7,394 nucleotides of DNA from Natronohydrobacter sp. (GCA_007117255.1 SKGU01000211.1:1-7394); one strand, 5' to 3'; numbered from the stretch's first letter, positions 1 through 6,563 are shown. Notes: generated by a model not told the origin, from the sequence alone. Translations and numbers: made by a program.

Positions 1-818
1 ACCACATTGTCCTTGGCCAGATTGCGCACCTGATCACGCGTCAAAGGCGCGTTTGGCAAAAGCCCCATGACCGCGCCCATCACCTGCGCGACGGGAAAGG
101 GAATATTGACCACGACCCGCCGGCGGCGAATATCTGCGAGCATCCGCTGCATCAGGCCGCGGAACGTATCAACGTCAGGGCCGCCCAATTCATAGATACC
201 CGGTGCGACGCCCTCGATAACCGCCTTGGCCGCAGCTTTGGCCACATCATCAACATAAACTGGCTGAAACCGGGTTTCGGCGCCGACGATCGGGAGCAAC
301 GGCGCCAGTCGCGCCATGCTGGCGAAACGGTTGAAAAACTGATCTTCGCTGCCAAAGACGATGGACGGGCGCAGAATCACAGCATTCGGGAAATGGTCTT
401 GCACCAACTGCTCGCCGCGCGCCTTGCTGCGCTGATAGGCACTGTCAGAGGCCGCATCTGCCCCGATGGCCGAGATCTGGACCAGGGTTTTCAGGCCCAG
501 TTCAGCCGCGAGACGCGCCACGCGGCCCGCCCCTGTGGCCTGCACCTCATCAAACCTGTTCTTGCCGGATTCCGCGAGGATGCCTACGCAATTCACCACA
601 GCATCCGCGCCCGAAAGGACCGACCGTACCGAGGCTTCGTCTCGAATATTGCATAATACCGGTTCAACCTGACCAACAGCGCCATAGGGTTTGACATGCA
701 GTGCTTCGTTCGGGCGACGCACCGCGACCCGCACACGCCAACCCGCCTGCGCCATGCGCCGGGTGATATAGCGACCGACAAAGCCCGATCCGCCGATGAT
801 GGTGACGAGTTGCGACAT
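1..818 (-). CDS. Complex I NDUFA9-subunit-family NAD(P)-binding protein (3' end outside window)
   Basis: This is an extended/atypical short-chain dehydrogenase-like protein of the NDUFA9 (39 kDa complex I-associated) and NAD-dependent epimerase group. About 272 residues are visible and the C-terminus lies beyond the left edge. Translation starts MSQLVTIIGGSGFVGRYITR, with the Rossmann nucleotide-binding motif GGSGFVG at residues 9-15. It continues with a strand and 'ADAVVNCVGILAE' near residues 72-84, 'LVQISAIGAD' near 112-121, and 'AYQRSKARGEQ' near 127-137, where the YxxxK-like pair sits as Y-Q-R-S-K. In this family the fold binds NAD(P)H and is thought to stabilise respiratory complex I. 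The exact substrate is unknown. The ATG at 816-818 is chosen because GGAG lies 7 bases upstream (826-829); an in-frame ATG two codons earlier sits too close to that site. It appears to be transcribed alone, divergently from the tRNA-Leu. Family assignment is confident; biochemical role is inferred. Confidence 0.88.
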   Translation of the reverse strand, partial: MSQLVTIIGGSGFVGRYITRRMAQAGWRVRVAVRRPNEALHVKPYGAVGQVEPVLCNIRDEASVRSVLSGADAVVNCVGILAESGKNRFDEVQATGAGRVARLAAELGLKTLVQISAIGADAASDSAYQRSKARGEQLVQDHFPNAVILRPSIVFGSEDQFFNRFASMARLAPLLPIVGAETRFQPVYVDDVAKAAAKAVIEGVAPGIYELGGPDVDTFRGLMQRMLADIRRRRVVVNIPFPVAQVMGAVMGLLPNAPLTRDQVRNLAKDNV

Positions 819-847
819 CTGCATTCTCCGCCGTTATTTCCTGAAGT

Positions 848-876
848 TAGATAGAGCCTCAGCACGCAATTCACAA
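848..876 (-). promoter_or_regulatory. Candidate housekeeping promoter for the NDUFA9-like gene
   Basis: Read on the minus strand, TTGTGA (871-876) and TATCTA (848-853) are separated by exactly 17 bases. This places a transcription start near 840, with a leader of about 20 bases that contains the GGAG ribosome site. The match to sigma-70 consensus is moderate, so this is a prediction only. Confidence 0.35.
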
Positions 877-925
877 GCCACCAGAAGATTTCCCGGGGGA
901 TGTTGATTTTGTATGTTCCACCCCG

Positions 926-954
926 TTGACATGGCTGGCCGCGCATCGTAATCC
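926..954 (+). promoter_or_regulatory. Candidate promoter of tRNA-Leu
   Basis: A perfect -35 hexamer TTGACA (926-931) is followed after 17 bases by TAATCC (949-954), a poor -10. The 5' end of the mature tRNA is 15 bases further on, which is a plausible distance for a tRNA promoter. The -35 element is the stronger evidence. Confidence 0.45.
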
Positions 955-969
955 CCGCTCACGCAACCA

Positions 970-1056
970 GCCCAGGTGGCGGAATTGGTAGACGCGCTAG
1001 CTTCAGGTGCTAGTACTCGCAAGGGTGTGGAGGTTCGAGTCCTCTCCTGGGCACCA
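970..1056 (+). tRNA. tRNA-Leu (anticodon CAG)
   Basis: A complete 87-base class II tRNA. Acceptor arm GCCCAGG (970-976) pairs perfectly with CCTGGGC (1046-1052), followed by discriminator A and an encoded CCA (1054-1056). The anticodon stem CTAGC/GCTAG (997-1001/1009-1013) closes the loop TTCAGGT, with anticodon CAG at 1004-1006, which reads CUG leucine codons. The long variable arm and the T-arm (GGAGG, TTCGAGT, CCTCT at 1029-1045) fit tRNA-Leu. Its 3' half is a typical target for site-specific integrases, and a restriction gene relic begins about 70 bases downstream, but no second copy of the tRNA 3' end is visible in the window. Confidence 0.97.
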
Positions 1057-1124
1057 TAACTTCCGTGCAACACACTGAAAGCAATGAGAAGGCAAGTCGG
1101 GCAAGTTGCGTGCATCCCCCCCAA

Positions 1125-2135
1125 TTATACACGCTTTAAGCTTAGCTCGAATACTCTGGATGAATAAAGCCGCTCCCGCATCTTTTGAAACGCAGCCTTG
1201 ATCTGCGGCAGACCACCTCGCCGATTCTTTGCTTCTCCGACACTGCCGTAACGCGCTGTTAAGAACTGGCCTAGCTTCTTGGTTGCCAATTCGCCCGCGC
1301 CATTACGTTCATACGCGTCAAGGATGCTGATAAGCGGGGATTTCAACTCATGCTGTGCTTCTGCGAGGTCGTTGCCTCTCACTGCATCTGCAGGGTCATG
1401 GCGTGTCTTCGGGTCAGTAGTGACCAACACATAGCCAAGAACATCGAACAGATCGCTATCCGGGGCGTCCACCAGCCTGCGGATAGCGTTCAGGCGGTCA
1501 GTGTCATAACCCCGATCTGAGAGCTGTTTCAGGAAGGTCTCGCGGCTATCGGGGTTACTCCAGACCTTACACAGATGGTCTTCGTCTGTGATCAGGCCGG
1601 TCAGGTCGCCGAACAGGCGCTCCATGAACTCCTGGGCTGAAATCGACTTGCTGTCCGCGCTCCAACAGGTGGTGGTGGCGAGATAGCGGATCGCGCGGGT
1701 CTTGCCATCGGCCAGCTTGATCCTGATCTTCGCTTTCGGCTCATCCTCGCTGCCTTCACCCTCTGGCCCCTCTGGGTCAGTCAGGGGCTCTGGAGTGGGC
1801 TGATCTGGTCGCGGGCGCGGGGGGCGGGGGCAATCGGGTCGCCATCCCATTCGGGGTCGTTGAAATTCTCATGCGCCTTCACCAAACCCCAGATCGTGAA
1901 GAAATCCTTGCCCTCATAGACCCGCGTCCCGCGCCCGATGATCTGTTTGAACTCGATCATCGACCGGATCGAGCACAACAGCACGATGTTGCGCACATTC
2001 AGCGCATCCACCCCCGTTGCAGCTTCTACGAGGTCGCCGGGATCGTCTTCGCGTTGTCCTGAAAGTCGCGCAAGTGCTGATCCCCGATGGCCCCGTCATC
2101 TGCCGTCATGCGCACGCAGTAATTATGATGTCGAA
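1125..2135 (-). pseudogene. hsdR: Type I restriction enzyme R subunit, degraded C-terminal remnant
   Basis: Three reading-frame pieces on the minus strand together match the last third of an HsdR motor/nuclease subunit. Piece one (about 2135-2026) reads CVRMTADDGAIGDQHLRDF and ends at an in-frame TAG (2026-2028). Piece two picks up in another frame as TGVDALNVRNIVLL and carries the SF2 helicase motif VI, FKQIIGRGTR, then DFFTIWGLVKAHENFNDPEWDG. Piece three (to the TAA at 1125-1127) contains an acidic linker and a helical domain resembling the EcoEI-type R C-terminal domain, with SAQEFMERLFGDL and DAPDSDLFDVLGYVL. The first join needs loss of about one base near 2015-2021. The second lies in the G-rich run at 1819-1830. 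The N-terminal nuclease and the Walker A part are absent, as are hsdM and hsdS. The gene cannot give a working enzyme. Family assignment rests on recalled conserved motifs. Confidence 0.86.
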
Positions 2136-2320
2136 GTGACCAGCTCCACCAAACGCAGCAAAGACAATGCATCAGTGGTACCAGTGCCCACGCGCTTTGC
2201 AACACTCTCAAGCGGTCTGTCCTCTTGCCGACGGCGGCACCAATTGAACCAATCGGCTGGATGCTGCAGAAAAATCGCCTTTGCTAGGGCTTTACCGCCT
2301 CTCGACCTCTTGCCGCATCG
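2136..2320. other. Unassigned gap between fliP and the hsdR relic, with one leftover open frame
   Basis: No convincing gene is seen. On the minus strand the frame that follows the fliP stop codon stays open for 65 codons, to a TAA at 2123-2125. It reads like protein (for example HPADWFNWCRRRQEDRPLE, then a leucine-rich stretch), but it has no ATG near its beginning. The part RPLESVAKRVGTGTTDAL is faintly reminiscent of a helix-turn-helix segment, but that is too weak to name. It may be the tail of a gene lost when the hsdR island arrived or decayed, or chance. No strong hairpin terminator for the fliP operon was found here. Confidence 0.3.
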
Positions 2321-3055
2321 TCAAAAGTAACTTCGAACAAGCGCCTCCGATACGAGCCGCCAGCCATCGGCAATCACGAAAAAAGATAATTTGAAGGGCA
2401 ACGAAACAATCGCTGGCGGTACCATCATCATCCCCATCGACATCAAGACCGCTGCAACCACGAGGTCAATGATGAGGAACGGGAGAAAAATCAGGAACCC
2501 GATCTGAAACGCACGGGTGATTTCACTGAGCATGAAGGACGGGACCAACACAGAGAGCGGAGCGTCGGGTGACAGGTCTGTTCCGACATCCGGGCGCAGC
2601 CCGGCGAGGCTGCCGAAAGTCTGCGGGTCGATGCGCGCAGCCATGAAGCTGCGAAACGGGTCAAGGATCAACACAAAAGCCTCTTCCAGTTCAACACGCC
2701 CCTCGTTCAGCGGAACGACGCCGCCCTGCCACGCTGCCACGAATACTGGTTCCATCACGAAATAGGTCAGGAACAAAGCCAGCGACACAATCAACATGTT
2801 CGGCGGTGATTGCATCAGCCCCATGGCCTGTCGCAATATCGCAAGGACCGTAACAATGAATGGAAAGCATGTGACCATCACCAGCAGTCCGGGCACAAGG
2901 CTGAGCAGTGTCAGCAACACAAGCAGCTGGACCGCCCGGACACTGAGCGCCCCCTGATCTCCGAAATCTACGCTAATCTCCTGCGCTTGTGCCCCAGTTG
3001 CGAAGACCACAAGCAAGCCGATGCAAAGACCGCTGCTGACTATCCTGCGGGTCAT
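2321..3055 (-). CDS. fliP: Flagellar type III export gate protein FliP
   Basis: A 244-residue integral membrane protein of the flagellar export gate, where FliP subunits with FliQ and FliR form the core channel through which rod, hook and filament subunits pass. A cleavable signal peptide is seen at residues 1-24 (hydrophobic core, ending AQA before QE), as known for FliP. Hydrophobic segments follow near residues 40-63, 84-105, about 180-205 and 210-230. The family hallmarks are VLAILRQAMGLMQSPPN and, near the C-terminus, AFQIGFLIFLPFLIIDLVV and SMGMMMVPPAIVSLPFKL. The ATG at 3053-3055 is preferred: it gives the usual length, about 245, and a clean signal peptide, and it lies 4 bases after the fliN stop. 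A TTG 36 bases upstream would add 12 residues overlapping fliN. The ribosome site before the ATG is weak, suggesting translational coupling to fliN. Last gene of the fliF operon in this window. Confidence 0.95.
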   Translation of the reverse strand: MTRRIVSSGLCIGLLVVFATGAQAQEISVDFGDQGALSVRAVQLLVLLTLLSLVPGLLVMVTCFPFIVTVLAILRQAMGLMQSPPNMLIVSLALFLTYFVMEPVFVAAWQGGVVPLNEGRVELEEAFVLILDPFRSFMAARIDPQTFGSLAGLRPDVGTDLSPDAPLSVLVPSFMLSEITRAFQIGFLIFLPFLIIDLVVAAVLMSMGMMMVPPAIVSLPFKLSFFVIADGWRLVSEALVRSYF

Positions 3056-3059
3056 GGCT

Positions 3060-3332
3060 TCAAAGCGCTTCGCGCAGATCGATAATTTCAATCAGTCGTA
3101 CCCCCAAATAACCCGCCTGATCGCCCTCCAATTCCTGCAATTGCCCCCGCGCGATCAATTTATCTCCGATATACATCTCGACCGGATCATCAACCCGTCG
3201 GTCCAGCGGCAGAATCGAGTCGCGCTTCATCCGCACGAGGTCACGAACAAAAGGCCGCGCCCGACCCACCGAGATCGAAATCTCTATCGGTACCTGATTG
3301 AGGATACCACTGCCGAGATCTGCATCATCCAT
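3060..3332 (-). CDS. fliN: Flagellar motor switch protein FliN (short, SpoA domain only)
   Basis: A 90-residue protein made almost wholly of one SpoA/FliMN C-terminal domain. Conserved blocks are VPIEISISVGRARPFVRDL near residues 14-32, then ILPLDRRVDDPVEMYIGDKL and IARGQLQEL, matching the family pattern of an aspartate/proline turn followed by V-x-x-Y/V-x-G/N-K-L-I-A-R-G. FliN forms the base of the cytoplasmic C ring, sets rotation direction with FliM and FliG, and docks FliH-bound export cargo. The ATG at 3330-3332 is chosen because GGAG (3340-3343) sits 7 bases upstream and the protein then begins just before the domain; a longer start at 3413 would run deep into fliH. It overlaps the fliH-like stop by 8 bases, so coupled translation is likely. 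It is shorter than enterobacterial FliN (about 137 residues) because it lacks the N-terminal extension. Confidence 0.93.
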   Translation of the reverse strand: MDDADLGSGILNQVPIEISISVGRARPFVRDLVRMKRDSILPLDRRVDDPVEMYIGDKLIARGQLQELEGDQAGYLGVRLIEIIDLREAL

Positions 3333-3915
3333 AAGAAATCTCCGATTTATTCTGACGTTTCCGGGTTTGCACGAGGATGTCTCGCAGGTGCTCGAGAACA
3401 GCATCGAAATCAATCATGCGCTCTTGCGCTCCGATGGAGAGCGACACCTGGGCATCCGAATAGCTTGGTTCGGATACCAGACAGATCTCCAGCCCTTGCA
3501 CATTTGAGATGATCGGCTCCAACGTCGTCATCGCGGACGGGGCGCAGCTAATCCTGATCGGCAAGCGCGTGCTCTCCGCCGACAATGCACGCAGCTCTGT
3601 CTCGAGTGTCTTTGACAAGGCCGATGACATGACTTCCGGGATCATCTTATTAATCATCGTCCCGGCAAGCCCTAAAAACGCATTTTCCAGAGCCGCATGC
3701 GCTTCGTTGTAGGTAAAGCTAATGCTCTGCAGCGCGTCTTCGGAGGCAATCCGACGCATGGCATCTTCATCACGCACATGCTCGAGAGCGTCTTGCCAGC
3801 CGGCAGCATAACCTTGCTCATACGCCGTTTCGCGAAGCTTTTCGGCTTGCTGCAGATCGAAGACACTTTCTGCGTCCGTGATGGAGGCAGTCTCGAAAAT
3901 TTCGAGTTTCAGCAT
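3325..3915 (-). CDS. FliH-like flagellar export ATPase regulator
   Basis: A 196-residue acidic protein with a charged N-terminus, a helical segment LQQAEKLRETAYEQGYAAGW (residues about 22-41) and a mixed alpha/beta C-terminal half. The Y-x-x-G-Y-x-x-G-W stretch is typical of FliH/YscL proteins, whose N-terminal helix binds FliN and whose C-terminus binds the FliI ATPase. The position between fliF and fliN matches FliH (called FlbE in Caulobacter). Overall conservation in this family is low, so the call leans on the motif plus synteny. The ATG at 3913-3915 follows GAGG with 6 bases between, and begins 8 bases after the fliF stop. The 3' end overlaps fliN by 8 bases. Homologues are often annotated only as hypothetical. 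Confidence 0.75.
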   Translation of the reverse strand: MLKLEIFETASITDAESVFDLQQAEKLRETAYEQGYAAGWQDALEHVRDEDAMRRIASEDALQSISFTYNEAHAALENAFLGLAGTMINKMIPEVMSSALSKTLETELRALSAESTRLPIRISCAPSAMTTLEPIISNVQGLEICLVSEPSYSDAQVSLSIGAQERMIDFDAVLEHLRDILVQTRKRQNKSEISYG

Positions 3916-3923
3916 TCAGGGCC

Positions 3924-5492
3924 TCATTTCGCTTCTTTTCGGTCATTCATCCAGTGGCGCAGCACTTGTACGGAGTCGTCGCCACGCTCTTCGATCAAAT
4001 TTTTCAGCCGCGCCACGGGATCGTCTGAGCCGCTTTCTGTGTCCGGAAAATCGAATGTCGGGAACGAGGATTCCGCATTGAACAGCTGCGGAGTGAACAT
4101 ATCCATGGGTTCGTCTGCCTCACCTCCAGCCGGAAGCGCTTCGACCCTGGTCGCCTGCAGGATCGGTCGCAGGACAAAAAGCGCGATCACGATCAGCGAT
4201 GTCAGGAGGAACGCCCATTTGAGCAATGTCATAATATCCAACGTTCCGGGGGCGAAGAAGCCGGAGGTCGCTTCGCTTCCTATCGCTGCGACCGGCTCGA
4301 ATGGCAAGGACCGCAATGTTATTACATCTCCTCGGGATTCATCAAACCCTACGGCAGACGCGACAAGCTCGCGCAGCGAATCAAGCTCAGCATCCGTGCG
4401 CGGGCGCCAAGCAGGCTGACCATCGTCGTCGGTTTCCCGCACACCGTCAATGAGAACAGCAACAGTCATTCGGCGGATCCCGCCAGGCTGGCGTTCTATT
4501 TCGCGGCGCGTTTCAGAAACTTCGAAATTCGTGCGTTGCCGGTTCTGACTTTCGCGTGTTTCTGCTGAGCCATCGGTGTCGGCGGCTTCACCATCTGGCA
4601 GATTGCTCGCCACGGTCACGCCCTGGCTACGCGTATCGGTCGAATTCAGGCTGCTTTCTTCGACTTCACTGCTGATCGCGACCCGCGAGTCAGGATCAAT
4701 CCTGCGCTCATGCATGATCTCGCGGTCAGTGATCGTCTCAATGCTAAGCTCGACCACCGCGCGCCCATGACCCACATGAGCCTCCAGCAACCGCTCGACA
4801 TTTCGGCGCAACTCCTGCCGCAGATCAGCTGCCTTGCCCGAAACGCTGACCTCGTCCTCCGGTCCGTAAACCATACCACCAAGACCATCGATGACCGAAA
4901 CCTGGTCAGGTGACATCCCAGCTACAGCCGAAGCCACAAGAAACCGTAATGAGCGCGCCTGAACAGCGGTCAAGGCTGCTCCGGTTGTCGTGACGGTCAC
5001 AGAGGCGCTAGGCATGATTTCTCGCCGGAAAGCCCCGTTGGCACCTTGCGAGATATGCACCCGCGCCGAACGGATATGTGGGCTCGCTACGATTGTGCGC
5101 GCCAGTTCTCCCTCCTTGGCGCGCCAGTATGCTGCATCGAACATCTGGGATGTCGTGCCAAATCCACTGAGTGATTCCAGCAACTCGTATCCGGCGTGAG
5201 AATTGGTCGGCAATCCGTTCGCAGCCAACATCAGACGCACCTCATCCCGCATGCGGGAAGGAACAAAAATCGCGTCACCGCGCACATCATAAATCACGCC
5301 CCGTGCATCCAGCGCCTGAATGACCTCGCCAGCAGCAGAATCCTCGAGCCCAGCATAGAGTAGAGACATTCCAGGTGCGCTCGCGATCTTGGTCATCATG
5401 AGGATTGCAGCAAACATGGCCGCCGAGGCACCTAGCACCATTACGCGACGTCGCGTGTCCAGCGCGTTCCACAAGGACTGTAACTGCGTCAA
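3924..5492 (-). CDS. fliF: Flagellar MS-ring protein FliF
   Basis: A 522-residue protein that oligomerises in the inner membrane into the MS ring, the platform on which the switch and export apparatus assemble. It has the standard plan. A first membrane helix lies at about 17-36, followed by the typical LLYAGLE turn at 44-50. The YscJ/FliF ring-building domains run to about residue 220 (including GYELLESLSGFGTT at 101-114 and RSARVHISQG at 141-150). A low-complexity acidic/Ser/Thr periplasmic part lies in the middle, a second membrane helix at about 421-441, and a cytoplasmic tail. The last 30 or so residues (VARLKNLIEERGDDSVQVLR) resemble the FliG-binding end. The start codon is TTG (5490-5492), supported by GGAG 7 bases upstream in AAGGAG; the first ATG inside would cut into the first membrane helix. 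First gene of the minus-strand flagellar operon. Confidence 0.95.
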   Translation of the reverse strand: MTQLQSLWNALDTRRRVMVLGASAAMFAAILMMTKIASAPGMSLLYAGLEDSAAGEVIQALDARGVIYDVRGDAIFVPSRMRDEVRLMLAANGLPTNSHAGYELLESLSGFGTTSQMFDAAYWRAKEGELARTIVASPHIRSARVHISQGANGAFRREIMPSASVTVTTTGAALTAVQARSLRFLVASAVAGMSPDQVSVIDGLGGMVYGPEDEVSVSGKAADLRQELRRNVERLLEAHVGHGRAVVELSIETITDREIMHERRIDPDSRVAISSEVEESSLNSTDTRSQGVTVASNLPDGEAADTDGSAETRESQNRQRTNFEVSETRREIERQPGGIRRMTVAVLIDGVRETDDDGQPAWRPRTDAELDSLRELVASAVGFDESRGDVITLRSLPFEPVAAIGSEATSGFFAPGTLDIMTLLKWAFLLTSLIVIALFVLRPILQATRVEALPAGGEADEPMDMFTPQLFNAESSFPTFDFPDTESGSDDPVARLKNLIEERGDDSVQVLRHWMNDRKEAK

Positions 5493-5499
5493 AGCGACT

Positions 5500-5505
5500 C
5501 TCCTT
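5500..5505 (-). promoter_or_regulatory. Strong ribosome binding site fixing the TTG start of fliF
   Basis: On the minus strand AAGGAG, read within 5500-5505, stands 7 bases before the TTG at 5490-5492. No ATG lies in frame nearby upstream. This is the main reason to accept the rare start codon. Confidence 0.8.
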
Positions 5506-5530
5506 CGATCGGGTTTCTCCCGCCTCAGGT

Positions 5531-5579
5531 GTTTTCGCCGATATCAATTAACATTCGGTTAGTGACCATGTGCGAAAAC
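5531..5579. promoter_or_regulatory. CtrA-like site nested in an inverted repeat, shared fliF/fliL control region
   Basis: TTAA (5548-5551), seven bases, then TTAG (5559-5562) matches the alphaproteobacterial CtrA box TTAA-N7-TTAA with one mismatch. Around it, GTTTTCGC (5531-5538) and GCGAAAAC (5572-5579) form a perfect 8-bp inverted repeat. Both structures have the same centre, position 5555, and the inner part TAAC...GTTA is also symmetric. CtrA is known to drive the fliF and fliL promoters of Caulobacter and flagellar genes in Rhodobacteraceae, so the site probably governs both divergent operons. The role of the outer arms is unknown. Assignment to CtrA is by consensus only. Confidence 0.6.
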
Positions 5580-5608
5580 AACTCAACTGATTCATGGGAA
5601 TATGATCG

Positions 5609-6094
5609 ATGGCCAACACAGCAACCAATGACGATGCAGCAACAGCGTCAGACAGCAAGAAGCGCTCAATCATCCCGCTGATTCTGGGGCTTATTGGCGC
5701 GATGGTCTTGGGAGGCGGCGGTTTTTTCGCAGTGTATTCGGGGCTACTTTTTGGGCAGAGCACCTCCAGTCCCCAGCCCGCTTCACTGGACATGGATTTC
5801 GCCTATGTTCCGGTAGAGAATCTCACGATCACGCTCGCAGGTACGTCACCACCGCGGCATTTACGCTTTTCCGGACAGATCGAAGTCGCATCTCGCTCGC
5901 ACAACGAAATGATGCGCCTGCAGCCAAGGTTTCTCGATGTGATCAACACTTATTTCCGGGCTATCGACCCACAGGATCTGACTGAACCCGCGGCATTGAT
6001 TAGACTTCGTGCTCAGATTTTGCGCCGATTAAGGATCGTAGCGGGCGAAGGGCATGTTCGAGACTTCCTAATCACTGAATTCATCCTAAACTGA
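5609..6094 (+). CDS. fliL: Flagellar basal body-associated protein FliL
   Basis: A 161-residue single-pass inner-membrane protein of the FliL family, which surrounds and supports the stator units and raises motor torque. A short charged cytoplasmic start (residues 1-19) precedes a membrane helix at about 21-43 that is rich in glycine. After it come the periplasmic domain and the family blocks FAYVPVENLTITLAG, HLRFSGQIEV, LQPRFLDVINTYFR and, at the end, GHVRDFLITEFILN, where the V/I-x-x-F-x-x-x-x-F/L-x-x ending is typical. The ATG at 5609-5611 gives the expected length. Its ribosome site is weak (GGGAA about 9 bases upstream), and another ATG at 5594 is out of frame with an early stop. First gene of the plus-strand operon, divergent from fliF, with a 16-base gap to the next gene. 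Confidence 0.93.
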   Translation: MANTATNDDAATASDSKKRSIIPLILGLIGAMVLGGGGFFAVYSGLLFGQSTSSPQPASLDMDFAYVPVENLTITLAGTSPPRHLRFSGQIEVASRSHNEMMRLQPRFLDVINTYFRAIDPQDLTEPAALIRLRAQILRRLRIVAGEGHVRDFLITEFILN

Positions 6095-6110
6095 AGCGGA
6101 GCCAAAGCTG

Positions 6111-6563
6111 ATGGAGTTCATTATCAACATGATGGTCGCCTTGGGTGCGCTAGCAGCAGCGGCCTATTGCATGCTTTTATCACGGAGATTACGCGCCCTG
6201 ACGCGGCTTGACGGAGACATCGGAAAGGCGATTGCAATCCTCTCACAGCAAGTCGACGCCTTGAGCCGAGCCCTTCAAGCGGCAGAGAAAACAAGCGCTC
6301 AGTCAAATGTTGCACTAGAACAGCAAATCAGTCGAGCAGATGCGACAGCTAGACGCCTTGAATTGTTGATGGCAGCACATCAGACGACAGACAAACGGTC
6401 CATTGCCGAGGAGCGCCGTTCTAATCCCGACATTGACGAACCCTACGGCTCAGACCGTCCGAACGCTGATTTCGCTCCCTTCGGAAGACATGCTCAGCGC
6501 ACTCCAGCAGACACACGCACGCGCGTTCTGCGGCAGCGCGATCCACTTGGTGTAGACAGATGA
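6111..6563 (+). CDS. Small membrane-anchored coiled-coil protein between fliL and motE-like gene, function unknown
   Basis: A 150-residue protein with no function I can name with confidence. The N-terminus is a membrane anchor (residues 3-23, IINMMVALGALAAAAYCMLL) followed at once by arginines (SRRLRAL), so the rest should be cytoplasmic. Residues about 32-88 form a likely coiled coil, rich in Ala, Gln, Leu and Glu, with heptad-like spacing. Residues about 95-150 are polar and probably disordered, with many Arg, Asp and Pro. The architecture recalls small alphaproteobacterial proteins annotated as DUF6468 that lie beside fliL, but I cannot confirm that. GGAG (6098-6101) lies 9 bases before the ATG. 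It sits 16 bases after fliL, and its TGA overlaps the ATG of the motE-like gene (ATGA at 6560-6563), so it is certainly co-translated and probably acts at the motor or basal body. Confidence 0.82.
   Translation: MEFIINMMVALGALAAAAYCMLLSRRLRALTRLDGDIGKAIAILSQQVDALSRALQAAEKTSAQSNVALEQQISRADATARRLELLMAAHQTTDKRSIAEERRSNPDIDEPYGSDRPNADFAPFGRHAQRTPADTRTRVLRQRDPLGVDR

Noticed and set aside
970..1124. tRNA-Leu 3' end as an attachment site with a direct repeat
   Set aside because: I looked for a second copy of the tRNA 3' end in the window and saw none, and there is no integrase gene, so no att site is annotated.
2230..2320. Rho-independent terminator after fliP
   Set aside because: Only very short stems such as GCC/GGC before a T run (minus strand near 2270) were seen; too weak to support.
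1938..2330. 130-codon plus-strand open frame over the hsdR relic
   Set aside because: It lies antisense to recognisable HsdR motif VI and the upstream remnant, with no ribosome site or family likeness.
3056..3091. TTG start for FliP at 3091
   Set aside because: It would add 12 residues before a good signal peptide and overlap fliN; the ATG at 3055 gives the family's normal length.
3333..3413. Longer N-terminal start for FliN at 3413
   Set aside because: The extra 27 residues lie within the fliH-like coding region and do not resemble FliN; the start at 3332 has a well-placed GGAG.
3697..4419. 240-codon plus-strand open frame opposite fliH/fliF
   Set aside because: It is antisense to two clearly recognised flagellar genes, has serine/arginine-rich shadow composition, and no family features.
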